A stretch of 64,000 nucleotides of DNA, from assembly GCF_022606295.1 (NCBI RefSeq), contig NZ_JAHHZS010000014.1, positions 1 to 64,000 on the forward strand, read 5' to 3'. The notes under the pieces were generated by a model. That model made no database searches, was not told the origin of the DNA, and was given only the letters and a program-made list of their open reading frames with translations. Position 1 is the first letter of the stretch. Each line of letters starts with the position of its first letter. This document shows, piece after piece, positions 31,822-40,433 of this stretch. The DNA is from Arthrobacter bambusae (lineage in GTDB: Bacteria > Actinomycetota > Actinomycetes > Actinomycetales > Micrococcaceae). Made by a program: the position numbers and the translations under genes.

Positions 31822-32208
31822 ATGACCGAGCAGAACCACGCCCTCCCCGACGCCGACTCCTTCGATCCTTCCGCCAGCTCCCTTGCAGGCCGTGTGGACC
31901 AGGCCGTCATGGACGAGCTGCTCTCCATCCGCTCCAGCATCGACAACATCGACGCCACCCTTGTCTTCCTCCTCGCGGAACGCTTCAAGGCCACCCAGAA
32001 AGTGGGCGTCCTCAAGGCGACGCACAAGCTTCCTGCAGGGGACCCGGGGCGCGAGTCCGCCCAGATTGCCCGGTTGCGCCGGCTCGCCGAAGAAGCGCAC
32101 CTCGATCCTGCCTTCGCCGAGAAATTCCTGAATTTCATCATCAGCGAGGTCATCCGGCACCACGAGGCCATCGCCGAGGGCCACCAGGCTTCCATCGCGC
32201 AGGCCTGA
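31822..32208 (+). CDS. Chorismate mutase (AroQ type)
   Basis: A 128-residue all-helical chorismate mutase, which turns chorismate into prephenate for Phe and Tyr synthesis. The core starts at about residue 30: MDELLSIRSSIDNIDATLVF, LLAERFKATQKVGVLKATHK and EKFLNFIISEVIRHHEAIA. The Arg and Lys residues of the three-helix active site are present (Arg in SIRSSID, Arg-Phe-Lys in the second helix, Lys in GVLKA). The first 28 residues are a loose polar extension. GGAGGA precedes the ATG. It is followed five bases later by a MetE-like gene. Confidence 0.9.
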   Translation: MTEQNHALPDADSFDPSASSLAGRVDQAVMDELLSIRSSIDNIDATLVFLLAERFKATQKVGVLKATHKLPAGDPGRESAQIARLRRLAEEAHLDPAFAEKFLNFIISEVIRHHEAIAEGHQASIAQA

Positions 32209-32212
32209 CGAC

Positions 32213-33250
32213 GTGCCTGCCGAAACCACGCAGAACCAGGTCACCGCCACGGCCTTGGGTCCCTGGCCCGGGACTGATCCTGCCGAGGCGGCACGGGTGA
32301 TCCGTGGCGAGCTGGGCAGCCCGCACCTGCCGTTCCTTGCCGAGCTTCCCGACCGCGGTGTCGGCTCGGACGCCCTCGGCCGGACTGCATCGCTTCTGGT
32401 CGAGCTGGCGATCGATGTCCAGCCACACGGCTGGCGCCTGGTTGACCGCCCGGGGAAAGACCTGCGGCGCGCCAAGTCTGCGCTTGCCACGGACATCAAC
32501 GTCCTCGCCGATGTTGCCGGCTCGGAAGAGACCTCCGCCCGGGAACTCAAGATTCAGTTGCGGGGCCCCTTGAGCCTCGCGGCCGGCCTCTATTTGCACA
32601 ATGGGGAGCGCGCCCTTCTTGATTACGGCGCCAGGAGGGACATTGCCGAGTCCCTGGCGGCCGGCGTCGCCGAGCACGTGTCCCGGATCCGCGATGCCGT
32701 GCCGGGCGCCGGGATAGTGGTCCAGCTCGACGAGCCGGACGTCTCTTCCGTGTTGGCGGGCACCATTCCCACCGCGAGCGGTTACCGCACCCTGCGCGCC
32801 ATCCCGGTCGAAGAGGCCACGGGCGGCTGGCGTCTGGTCATCGACGCGCTGCGGGCCGCGGGAGTCGCGGAGACAGTGGTCTCGGTTCCTGAGATCGAAG
32901 CACCCATCCAGCAGATCCTCGCAGCCGGGGCCGACGGCGTCGCGCTTCCGCTCAAAGCACTCACCACGCGCCAGTGGGAACAGCTTGCCACCGCCGTCGA
33001 AGCGGGCAAACGTGTGTGGGCCGGCGCCCTCCCCGTAGAGAATCCGCGGGCAAACCTGCCACGCACCGCCGAACTCGTGGACAGCGTGTGGCGGCCTTGG
33101 CGCCAACTCGGCCTGCCGGCGTCGAGCCTGGGGGCCGTGCGTGTCACGCCGTCGGACGGGCTGGCCGGGTACTCGCCGTCGGGAGCCAAAGAGGTTCTGA
33201 ACCGCTTGACCCAGCTTGCTGACGGGCTGAACCAGCTCGCGCTCGGTTAG
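32213..33250 (+). CDS. MetE-like protein lacking zinc-binding cysteines
   Basis: A 345-residue protein of the cobalamin-independent methionine synthase C-terminal fold, the kind often annotated 'methionine synthase' in actinobacteria and similar to mycobacterial Rv3015c. Recognisable parts are LPFLAELPDRGVGSDALGRT, LKIQLRGPLSLAAGLYLHNG and VVQLDEPDVSSVLAGTIPTA. It contains no cysteine at all, whereas true MetE binds its catalytic zinc with His, two Cys and Glu; the usual PDCGLKT segment near the end is replaced by VTPSDGLAGYSPSG. It therefore cannot be a normal methionine synthase. GTG start five bases after chorismate mutase, so the two are probably co-translated. Confidence 0.75.
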   Translation: MPAETTQNQVTATALGPWPGTDPAEAARVIRGELGSPHLPFLAELPDRGVGSDALGRTASLLVELAIDVQPHGWRLVDRPGKDLRRAKSALATDINVLADVAGSEETSARELKIQLRGPLSLAAGLYLHNGERALLDYGARRDIAESLAAGVAEHVSRIRDAVPGAGIVVQLDEPDVSSVLAGTIPTASGYRTLRAIPVEEATGGWRLVIDALRAAGVAETVVSVPEIEAPIQQILAAGADGVALPLKALTTRQWEQLATAVEAGKRVWAGALPVENPRANLPRTAELVDSVWRPWRQLGLPASSLGAVRVTPSDGLAGYSPSGAKEVLNRLTQLADGLNQLALG

Positions 33251-33268
33251 CCTTTCGTCCGGCGCCTT

Positions 33269-34000
33269 CTAGACCCGCCGTTCCCACCGGTCCGGCTCGG
33301 CGTAACGGGGGAGGCCGACGGCGGCAGTCGCGGTGCGGGCCGCCGCGGCACCATCGGTCGCTGGTAGCGAGGGTGCCAAACGGTAATCGAAGGAGCCTGC
33401 GTAGACCAGGACCAGGCCCACATGGCGCTGAAGGACCTTCACCTGGATCCGATGTTTGCCTTCTGCCGCATCCCACCATTGCTCTGCGTAGGCTTTGGCG
33501 TCCAGGTAAGCCGGCAGGGCGAGCCTCAGGGGACCCAGGAACAAACGCGAGGCGCCCGAGACGCCGCGAAGCCGCCCCTCGGGCGTGACGTCCAGGTCCA
33601 AAGCCGTGGCGAGCCGGCGATACCGGCCCACGTAGTCGACCAGACGGGTGCCGTCGTTGCTGGTTTCCGCGACGGTGGTGTCATGGAACAAGCGGGTGTG
33701 CCCGGGGAAGAAGATTTCACGCCGGGCAGTGAGGCTGGAGCGCCCGAACGGGTCAAGGTGCGCATGATTTTCGATGCGGAACGGGATGCGCTCCCCGTAT
33801 TCGGGGAAGAAGGCCTCTTCCCCGGCGACCGTGGCAAGGAGGGGGCGGAGCCATTTCTGGCGGCAACCGACGACGTCGAAGACGCCCTCGCCGATTCCGT
33901 AGTATCCGGAGCCCGGGGCGAGGGAGAAGTAGTCCTGGAGCTCGGGCTGCAATTGGCGGAACTTGGCGCCCAGCGCCAGCTCGTAGATGGGTGTGCTCAT
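33269..34000 (-). CDS. DUF4166-domain protein
   Basis: A 243-residue protein that I place in the DUF4166 family. It shows IYELALGAKFRQLQPELQDY, the Gly/Tyr-rich GSGYYGIGEGVFDVV, then FFPEYGERIPFRIENHAHLD and a C-terminal WDAAEGKHRIQVKVLQRHVG. The fold and biochemical role are unknown; some members are found fused to oxidoreductases. It has no signal peptide or membrane helix. It is convergent with the MetE-like gene (18 bp apart) and sits downstream of the envelope operon on the same strand, 55 bp after the DUF58 gene, so it may be the last gene of that transcript. Confidence 0.65.
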   Translation of the reverse strand: MSTPIYELALGAKFRQLQPELQDYFSLAPGSGYYGIGEGVFDVVGCRQKWLRPLLATVAGEEAFFPEYGERIPFRIENHAHLDPFGRSSLTARREIFFPGHTRLFHDTTVAETSNDGTRLVDYVGRYRRLATALDLDVTPEGRLRGVSGASRLFLGPLRLALPAYLDAKAYAEQWWDAAEGKHRIQVKVLQRHVGLVLVYAGSFDYRLAPSLPATDGAAAARTATAAVGLPRYAEPDRWERRV

Positions 34001-34055
34001 GTGCTTTCCTCGGATTCCGGGTAATTGAATTTTGTGGACACGGCGCCCGGCCGGG

Positions 34056-35348
34056 CTACAAGCGGCCTGCGGCCTTCAGCCGAATGTACGCATCCGCCAG
34101 GAGTGGCGGCAATTCCACGGGCTCGGCGTCGACTACCTCCGCGCCAAGCTGCCGCAATTGTGCGCTCACGGCCTCACGGTCCAGCAGGGCACGTTCGGCG
34201 GCCGAGGCACGGAAGACCTGGCTCGCCGTTGTGCGTTCCTCCTTCATCCGTCCCAGCAAGGGGTCCCGGACCGATCCAATCAGCACCACGTGCTGCCGCG
34301 CCAGTTGCGCTACCAAGGGGATGAGTCCCTCTTCCGGAGCGCCGCTGTCGAGCGAGGTCAACAGGACCACGAGGGAACGGTGCGCCGAAATGGCCCGAAT
34401 CTCGGCCGGGATCCGGGCCCAGTCCATCTCGATCAGTTCCGCCTCGAGCGGAGCCATGGCCTGGACCAGGGAGCCGAGGAGATTGCCTTTCGCCGCCGAA
34501 TCGACGCGCCCGCGGACGCGCCTGTCGAAGGCGAAGAAGTCCACGCGGTCTCCGCCCCGTTCAGCCAGCACTGCCAGCAAGAGCGCCGCCTCCATCCCGG
34601 TGTCCAGTCGGGGCTCGTCGTCTATCCGGGCTGCCGCCGTGCGCGAGGTGTCGAGCATGATCACGACGCGTCGGTCCCGTTCCGGCCGCCAGGTCCGGAC
34701 GACGACGGCGGTGCGCCGGGCGGTGGCCCGCCAGTCGATGGAGCGCACATCGTCACCCCGGACGTAGTCGCGGAGGGAATCGAACTCTGTGCCGGCTCCG
34801 CGGATCTGCACGGCCGCCTTGCCGTCGAGCTCCCGCAGTTTCCGCAGCTTGGACGGCAAATGCCGCTTGGAATGGAATGGCGGCAGGACGCGCAGACGGC
34901 CGGGGAGGGCCACGGTACGTTGCCTGGCAGCCAGGCCAAGCGGGCCGAAGGAACGCAGGGTAACGTGCGGTGCGGTCAGCTCGCCGCGCCGCGTGGGCCT
35001 CAGCCGTACCGACACTCGCCGCCGCTCACCAGCCGGGATATCGGCGCGCTGGACCGCGGCGACGGTCCCGGCGGACGGCTGCCAGGCGTCCCGCACCAGC
35101 CCGCGGAAGGTTCGCCGGTTGCCGTTCTCCAGCGTCAGAACGGACTCCGTTTCCGAATGCAGGGTGACATTCCCAGGGTCCTTCCGCTGCAGGGCGATTT
35201 TCGCGGGCGATGCGGCCAGCACGATGTCGCACAACAACAGCGCGAGCAGGACGGCGGTGGTGAGAAGGACCGTGCTCCAGGCGGGAAACAGGACCAAGGG
35301 GGCCAACGCGGCGAAAACCAGCAGCACGAAGCGGCCTGTGATCGCCAT
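34056..35348 (-). CDS. DUF58 (von Willebrand-like) membrane protein
   Basis: A 430-residue protein with two N-terminal helices (FVLLVFAALAPLVLFPAW and TVLLTTAVLLALLLCDIVLA). A beta-rich segment (about 60-180) precedes the DUF58 signature GTEFDSLRDYVRGDDVRSID then WRATARR. A von Willebrand A-like domain follows (RRVVIMLDTSRTAAARIDD), ending near LRQLGAEVVDAE. DUF58 proteins almost always accompany a MoxR ATPase, as here 49 bp upstream, and the pair is thought to assemble or activate envelope complexes. No peptide substrate is known. The metal-site motif DTSRT is a variant of the usual DxSxS. Confidence 0.88.
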   Translation of the reverse strand: MAITGRFVLLVFAALAPLVLFPAWSTVLLTTAVLLALLLCDIVLAASPAKIALQRKDPGNVTLHSETESVLTLENGNRRTFRGLVRDAWQPSAGTVAAVQRADIPAGERRRVSVRLRPTRRGELTAPHVTLRSFGPLGLAARQRTVALPGRLRVLPPFHSKRHLPSKLRKLRELDGKAAVQIRGAGTEFDSLRDYVRGDDVRSIDWRATARRTAVVVRTWRPERDRRVVIMLDTSRTAAARIDDEPRLDTGMEAALLLAVLAERGGDRVDFFAFDRRVRGRVDSAAKGNLLGSLVQAMAPLEAELIEMDWARIPAEIRAISAHRSLVVLLTSLDSGAPEEGLIPLVAQLARQHVVLIGSVRDPLLGRMKEERTTASQVFRASAAERALLDREAVSAQLRQLGAEVVDAEPVELPPLLADAYIRLKAAGRL

Positions 35349-35397
35349 TCAATACCCCTGGATGGTCATGGTTCGGACAGTCATGAGGCACGGCCTC

Positions 35398-36471
35398 TCA
35401 ACGTGGCACGGGAACAGAAGCCAGGATGCTTCCGAGGACATCGTCTATGTGCACACCGTCCATTTGTGCCTCGGGACGAAGCCCAACACGGTGCCTCAAA
35501 CACGGAAGGGAGAGTGCTTTGACGTCGTCGGGGGTGACAAAGTTGCGTCCGGACAACCATGCCCAGGCACGCGAGGTGTTCAGCAACGCCGTGGCACCAC
35601 GCGGGGAGACGCCCAGCTGGAACGACGGCGCCGCCCGCGTCGCCCGCACGACGTCCACGATATAGCCGAGGATCTCTGGGGCAACTGTCACTCCGGCCAC
35701 CGCGTCGCGGGCATTTTGGAGTTCGGCGGGCCCCGCTACGGGCCTGACTCCCGCCGCGGGCAAATTGCGTGGATCAAAGCCTTCCGCATGCCTTCGGACC
35801 ACTTCGATCTCTTCTGCACGTCCGGGCAACGGCATGGACAGCTTGAGGAGGAAGCGGTCCAGCTGGGCCTCGGGCAGCGGATACGTGCCCTCGTACTCGA
35901 CCGGGTTCTGCGTCGCGGCCACAATGAAGGGCGATGGCAGCGGCCGGGAAAGCCCGTCCACCGATACCTGTCGCTCCTCCATGGCTTCCAGCAGCGAAGC
36001 CTGGGTTTTGGGAGGCGTTCGGTTGATTTCGTCCGCAAGCATGATGTTGGTGAACACCGGTCCTTCGCGGAAGGTGAATTCCGAGGTGTGCGAGTCGTAG
36101 ACGAGCGAGCCCGTGACGTCACCGGGCATGAGGTCCGGCGTGAACTGGACCCGCTTCGTATCCAGGCTCAGGGCGGCGGACAAAGCACGCACCAGCAGGG
36201 TCTTGGCAACGCCCGGAACACCCTCAAGCAGTACGTGCCCCCCGCACAGCAGCGCGATGAGCATGCCCGTTACCGTTGCATCCTGCCCGACGACGGCCTT
36301 GCCTACTTCGTGACGGACATCCAGCAACGCTTTGCGGGCAGTATCGGACGTCGCAGGGGCCGGCGCCGGTTGCCCGTGCGACGCCGGGCCTCCCGAGTAG
36401 CCATGGTCGCCGTCTGTAAAGCTGTTCGCTTGATTGCTCATTGTTTGATTGCTGAGCGGTTGATTACTCAT
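35398..36471 (-). CDS. MoxR-family AAA+ ATPase
   Basis: A 357-residue AAA+ chaperone-like ATPase. Walker A GVPGVAKT is at 84-91 in LLEGVPGVAKTLLV. Walker B and the following element are MLADEINRTPPKTQASLLEA, and a sensor region is VAATQNPVEYEGTYPLPEAQ then LDRFLL. A C-terminal helical domain follows (TSRAWAWLSGRNFVTPDDVK). The first 40 residues are low-complexity Asn, Gln, Ser and Gly with repeated MSNQ; a later ATG (residue 11) is possible. The start overlaps the stop of the DUF4350 gene by 4 bases. MoxR acts with the DUF58 protein encoded next. Confidence 0.92.
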   Translation of the reverse strand: MSNQPLSNQTMSNQANSFTDGDHGYSGGPASHGQPAPAPATSDTARKALLDVRHEVGKAVVGQDATVTGMLIALLCGGHVLLEGVPGVAKTLLVRALSAALSLDTKRVQFTPDLMPGDVTGSLVYDSHTSEFTFREGPVFTNIMLADEINRTPPKTQASLLEAMEERQVSVDGLSRPLPSPFIVAATQNPVEYEGTYPLPEAQLDRFLLKLSMPLPGRAEEIEVVRRHAEGFDPRNLPAAGVRPVAGPAELQNARDAVAGVTVAPEILGYIVDVVRATRAAPSFQLGVSPRGATALLNTSRAWAWLSGRNFVTPDDVKALSLPCLRHRVGLRPEAQMDGVHIDDVLGSILASVPVPR

Positions 36472-37637
36472 GGGGCCGTTGCCTCCTGCTCGAGTCTTTC
36501 GATGCTTTGTGCCCAGTGGACCAGTTCTGATTCGCTGCGTGGCCGGTGGTCCAGCAGTACCGTCCGCAGTTCCTGTGCAGGCCGGGTGACCTTCCGGGAC
36601 ACGGCATCGAGGACGGCTTGTGCGCCGGCCTCAGGTCCGAGTCGGAAGTGCTTGGCAAGCCTGTTTAACGTGCCGGCCCGGAGATTATCGGCTGCCCGGC
36701 CCACAGCGCGGGAATCCTGGTACAGACGCGCGCGGCCTTCCGCGGTCTCCACGGCCTTGACCACCACCGGCAGCGGCTCGAACACCAGCGGACCAAGCCG
36801 CCTGCCCCGCCACAGCACGGCGAGCACCGCGATCACCGCCAACCACAAGCCCAGGAAGCCAACCCACGGTGGCGCCAAATCATTCAGCGTAGGCGGCCCG
36901 CCGTCATTCGGTACGTCTCCAAGGCCGGGCAGATACCAGACGAGATCCGGCGCAGGCCCGAGGGTTCGGAGTGCCAACGCGGCATTGCCTTCCACCTGAA
37001 GGAGATCATTGCTGAGCAGGGCTGCGCTGCCGAGTACCACCAGCCGTCCGTCCGCAGTGGCCGCGTACATGCCGCCGTCCTTGCTGCTCGGGCGGTAGCA
37101 CATCGCTTCGGCCCCTGTGTAAAGGAACGCGCCCTTCGCGGAGACACTCCCTGCTGCCAGCGGATCGGCCTGACCGCATCCAGCTTCCAACGTTGACGTA
37201 CCGTCGGGAACCACCCCGGCGCTATGGATCCCGCTGCCCAGTCCCGTGAGGGTGCGGAGCCCGGGGGCCACGACCACCACCCGCGCGGCCGTTTGCAGCA
37301 AGCTGCGCAACTGGGCGGAATCGAGATAGCCGTTGCGGTCATACAGGAAGACGGTGGCGCCCGGCTCCTTCGCCAGCAGCGAGGTGGTCTTCGCGAACGA
37401 ATCGGATTCCGTGACCGCGACTCCGTGCCGCCGGAGGATTTCGGCGGCGGCCATCGCACCATCCGGCGCCGGATTGCCGGCGGAGAGGGGTGCGCTGTCC
37501 GGGTTCGCGGGGGACTGCGTCACCGTGACGACGCCCAATACCGCGACGATGGCACCGATGATGATCCAGGCCACATGGCGGCGCGACCAGGCCCGCAACT
37601 GCGCGGGCCATCGGAGCTCCTGGGTGTCGGCGGTCAT
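36468..37637 (-). CDS. DUF4350-domain membrane protein
   Basis: A 389-residue protein. A first helix (HVAWIIIGAIVAVLGVVTVT, about 21-40) is followed by an extracellular DUF4350 domain: APDGAMAAAEILRRHGVAVT, LYDRNGYLDSAQLRSLLQTA, RVVVVAPG. A second helix lies near 268-290 ([20 protein letters not shown]), and a cytoplasmic tail of about 100 residues follows. The domain resembles a glutamine-amidotransferase-like fold without clear catalytic residues. Both ends overlap neighbours by 4 bases (MoxR downstream, DUF4129 upstream), which shows strict co-translation within the operon. Confidence 0.87.
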   Translation of the reverse strand: MTADTQELRWPAQLRAWSRRHVAWIIIGAIVAVLGVVTVTQSPANPDSAPLSAGNPAPDGAMAAAEILRRHGVAVTESDSFAKTTSLLAKEPGATVFLYDRNGYLDSAQLRSLLQTAARVVVVAPGLRTLTGLGSGIHSAGVVPDGTSTLEAGCGQADPLAAGSVSAKGAFLYTGAEAMCYRPSSKDGGMYAATADGRLVVLGSAALLSNDLLQVEGNAALALRTLGPAPDLVWYLPGLGDVPNDGGPPTLNDLAPPWVGFLGLWLAVIAVLAVLWRGRRLGPLVFEPLPVVVKAVETAEGRARLYQDSRAVGRAADNLRAGTLNRLAKHFRLGPEAGAQAVLDAVSRKVTRPAQELRTVLLDHRPRSESELVHWAQSIERLEQEATAP

Positions 37638-38320
37638 CGCGGCACCGCCAAACCGATGGCGGGTTGGCCGGCGAAGTCAGGTTTCATGCCCGACAGTCCG
37701 GTGTCCAAGGCCAGCACTGCAGCATGATCGGAAGCCGTGGCAGTTGCTTTCCCGTACTTCACGCCATCGAAAATGCGGGCCGCTTCCTCGAGCCGCGAAC
37801 TGGCTTCCCCGAATGCGCGTCCCAATTGAGCAGCCGCCTCGTCCGCGGTCCGGCCAGCCTGGATATCAATGATTGCCCGGTCCTCCGCGGAGCGGACCAC
37901 AGCACGGAATTGTTCGACGACGGCCGTTTGCCAGTCCCCGCGGGTTGCCGCAGCAGCTGCCCGAGCGCGGAACGCGCCGGCGTCAGCTGTTGCCTCGCCG
38001 TCGAAAACATCCGCCGAGATCTTCTTCCGGGCGTTGAGCCTTGGCCTGACAACGATCACCGCGACCACGATGAGGACCACGGCCAGGGCGCCGATCAACG
38101 GCACTCCGATATTCGGCCCGCTGATGGAGTCGCCGTTCAAGGAGCGGAGCCAGTCGATGAACTGGTTCCATATCTGGTCTATCCAACTGGGTTTGGCGGC
38201 TGCGTACTGCGGTTTGGACAGTTCCTCAACCGCCCACCGTTGCGCTTCCGCGCGGTCTGGATCAACGGGAGGCTCGGAGGCGGCGAAAAGAAAGGCGAAG
38301 GGAGCGGATGCCGGAATCAT
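37634..38320 (-). CDS. DUF4129-domain membrane protein
   Basis: A 228-residue protein. A short exported N-terminus (signal-like FAFLFAASEP) leads to WIDQIWNQFIDWLRSLNGDS, a single helix near 75-95 (GALAVVLIVVAVIVVRPRL), then the cytoplasmic DUF4129 part with RAAAAATRGDWQTAVVEQFR, AVVRSAEDRAIIDIQAGRTA and FDGVKYG. DUF4129 occurs at the C-terminus of transglutaminase-like proteins and next to MoxR/DUF58 genes. ATG 38320 is chosen because it overlaps the upstream stop by 4 bases; the frame stays open further upstream but there it is antisense to the preceding gene. Confidence 0.87.
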   Translation of the reverse strand: MIPASAPFAFLFAASEPPVDPDRAEAQRWAVEELSKPQYAAAKPSWIDQIWNQFIDWLRSLNGDSISGPNIGVPLIGALAVVLIVVAVIVVRPRLNARKKISADVFDGEATADAGAFRARAAAAATRGDWQTAVVEQFRAVVRSAEDRAIIDIQAGRTADEAAAQLGRAFGEASSRLEEAARIFDGVKYGKATATASDHAAVLALDTGLSGMKPDFAGQPAIGLAVPR

Positions 38321-39582
38321 CCTGTGGGGAAGCCCTGACCGGTGGTCGGCGGCCACGATTGCGCACCGGCTTGACGTGGCCCGCGGCGGCCCGGAACGCC
38401 GTCGGGATCTTCCCCGGTTTCCAGGAGGCGCAGGAGCTCCACGTCCAGTCCGTCGCGCCGCATCCTCAGGTCCATATAAATCAGGGCCGCTACCGAGGTT
38501 TGGAAAGCGAAGCCAACGGCGCTTACCAGGATCCCGACCACCAGCGAAACGACTGCCAGGACAATGGCCGTGGTGGTCACTTGCGGGGCCCCGGCATGGG
38601 GTGCGAACACAGCGGTTACTCCGCCGGACGCCAAGCTCAGGGGAATCTGGATGACCGACCCGATGATACCCACCATGAAGGCCACGAGCAGCGTGATTCC
38701 GAAGATCCGCCACCAGTTCCGGGTGGTCAGCGCCCACGAGCGTCGGAGACCGGCGAAGACGCCGAGTTCCTCTACGGTGATCGCCGCGGGGGCCACCATC
38801 AGCTTCGTGTAGATCCAGGCATATACGACGATCGCGCCCAGTCCCATTGGGAGAAGCAACAGCCCCCCGACCGGTCCCAATCCAGTCAGGATGAGGACGG
38901 CCAACAAGAACAGGACGAGGAAGAACAGCAACGCTCCGGCGAGGATGAGGGCGGCGAAGCCTACCAGGGGCCAGAGACGCGAGCGGGCGAGGGACCACAT
39001 TTGCTTGAACCCGGTGGGCCGGTTCAACGCCGACCTGGCGACGGGAATCGCCATGACTCCTTGAAGGATGGCCGCCAGCACCATGGAGAGCAACGAGATT
39101 CCCATGATCCCGGCAGCCGCGCCAAGGACCGGGCTGAAGTATTGCGTCGCCTCGTCCTGGCTCGTGAAGCCCCCTACGGGAGGTCGGGCGATCCCTAGCG
39201 TGGCAAACTCGACCACCCCGCTCAATGCGCCGGTGATCGCCTGGACAATAAGGGCCGATCCAAACATGGTCTTCGCGTTCCGGCGGATGGTCTGGAACGC
39301 GCCGTCCATGATCTCACCGAAGAAGAGCGGGCGGAGGGGCACGATTCCGGGTTTCGGGGGAGCCACGTAGCGTGGCTGGCCATAGGGAGGTGGACTGCCG
39401 GCCGGCCAACGCGGATCGGCCGGCGCGCCCCACGCTTGCCCCGGATACTGCGGCGCGCCCCACTGTGGTTGCGCGCCCCACTGTGCTTGCGCGCCCCACT
39501 GTGGCTGCGCGCCGGGCGGGGGTGCGCCCCACGGCGGTCGGGGTCCCTGCTCAGGCCGGTATGCCGGGTCTGGCTGTGACAC
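38317..39582 (-). CDS. Polytopic membrane protein with Pro/Trp/Gln repeat N-terminus
   Basis: A 421-residue protein. The first 75 residues are cytosolic and rich in Pro, Gln, Trp and Gly with repeated QWGAQ units coded by an 18-bp DNA repeat. After that come about six helices, for example FGSALIVQAITGALSGVVEF, GIMGISLLSMVLAAILQGVM and LVGFAALILAGALLFFLVLF. The pattern resembles the membrane domain found before glycerophosphodiester phosphodiesterases, but no phosphodiesterase domain follows. It is the first gene of the DUF4129-DUF4350-MoxR-DUF58 operon and is divergent from mtrA, with 176 bp between, where both promoters must lie. Confidence 0.85.
   Translation of the reverse strand: MSQPDPAYRPEQGPRPPWGAPPPGAQPQWGAQAQWGAQPQWGAPQYPGQAWGAPADPRWPAGSPPPYGQPRYVAPPKPGIVPLRPLFFGEIMDGAFQTIRRNAKTMFGSALIVQAITGALSGVVEFATLGIARPPVGGFTSQDEATQYFSPVLGAAAGIMGISLLSMVLAAILQGVMAIPVARSALNRPTGFKQMWSLARSRLWPLVGFAALILAGALLFFLVLFLLAVLILTGLGPVGGLLLLPMGLGAIVVYAWIYTKLMVAPAAITVEELGVFAGLRRSWALTTRNWWRIFGITLLVAFMVGIIGSVIQIPLSLASGGVTAVFAPHAGAPQVTTTAIVLAVVSLVVGILVSAVGFAFQTSVAALIYMDLRMRRDGLDVELLRLLETGEDPDGVPGRRGPRQAGAQSWPPTTGQGFPTG
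39453..39506 (-). repeat. Three 18-bp tandem repeats inside the membrane protein gene
   Basis: The unit GCGCGCCCCACTGTGGTT is repeated three times (39453, 39471, 39489) with one or two changes, plus a partial fourth. It codes QWGAQ-type hexapeptides and is in frame, so copy number could vary without a frameshift. Confidence 0.85.
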
Positions 39583-39758
39583 GTTTTCCTCCCCAAAAGA
39601 TGCGTCCGCAGCAGTGCACCGACCCCGGAAGGGGCCGTTCGCACCAGCCTATAGTTCCGCCGTCGTGCCTCATAGCCCATTCGCTTGCGGGCTGCAGCGC
39701 GCCATGCCGTGATCGGGCTCAACGGGACAAAGGCTTGGTGATAAGGGAATATATAACT

Positions 39759-40433
39759 ATGAAGGCACGCATCCTGGTAGTAGACGACGACGAAGCGCTG
39801 GCCGAAATGATCGGCATCGTGCTGCGGAACGACGGCTTCGACCCGGTTTTTTGCGCGGACGGTGGGCAAGCGCTGGAGGTCTTCCGTTCCTCAAAGCCAG
39901 ATCTGGTACTGCTTGACCTGATGCTGCCCGGATCGGATGGCATCGAAGTGTGCCGCCAGATCCGCGGGGAGTCGGACGTCCCCATCGTCATGCTCACCGC
40001 CAAAGCGGACACCTCCGACGTCGTCCGCGGCCTTGAATCCGGTGCTGACGACTACGTGCCCAAGCCTTTCAAGCCTGCCGAGCTCGTGGCCCGGGTCCGT
40101 GCGCGGCTGCGCCCGGGAGACCAGAAGGCGCCCGAGACACTGCGGATTGCCGACGTCACCATTGACGTGGCGGGCCACTTGGTGACCCGCGGCGGAGAGC
40201 GGATTTCGCTGACGCCACTGGAATTCGATCTCTTGGTCGCCTTGGCGCGCAAGCCCTGGCAGGTCTTCACCCGTGAACTGCTCCTTGAGCAGGTATGGGG
40301 CTATCGACACGCCGCCGACACCCGGCTGGTCAACGTCCATGTCCAGCGCCTCCGGTCCAAGATCGAACGTGACCCGGAAGCTCCCGAAGTTGTATTGACG
40401 GTTCGTGGTGTCGGATATAAAGCAGGCGCCTGA
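39759..40433 (+). CDS. mtrA: Two-component response regulator MtrA
   Basis: A 224-residue OmpR-type regulator. The receiver domain (1-115) has acidic pocket DDD at 9-11, phosphoacceptor Asp53 in LLDLMLPGSDG, and Lys in MLTAKAD. The C-terminal winged helix (about 130-224) includes TPLEFDLLVALARKPWQVFT and the recognition part ADTRLVNVHVQRLRSKIE. MtrA controls cell-wall hydrolases, division and replication genes in actinobacteria. Start 39759 is fixed by the family N-terminus MKARILVVDDD, with AAGGGA ten bases upstream. It overlaps mtrB by 29 bases. Confidence 0.95.
   Translation: MKARILVVDDDEALAEMIGIVLRNDGFDPVFCADGGQALEVFRSSKPDLVLLDLMLPGSDGIEVCRQIRGESDVPIVMLTAKADTSDVVRGLESGADDYVPKPFKPAELVARVRARLRPGDQKAPETLRIADVTIDVAGHLVTRGGERISLTPLEFDLLVALARKPWQVFTRELLLEQVWGYRHAADTRLVNVHVQRLRSKIERDPEAPEVVLTVRGVGYKAGA

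Noticed and set aside
38321..38998. N-terminal extension of the DUF4129 protein
   Set aside because: The open frame continues upstream, but it is antisense-like, Arg/Pro-rich and overlaps the preceding membrane gene. ATG 38320 overlaps that gene's stop by 4 bases, a typical coupled start.
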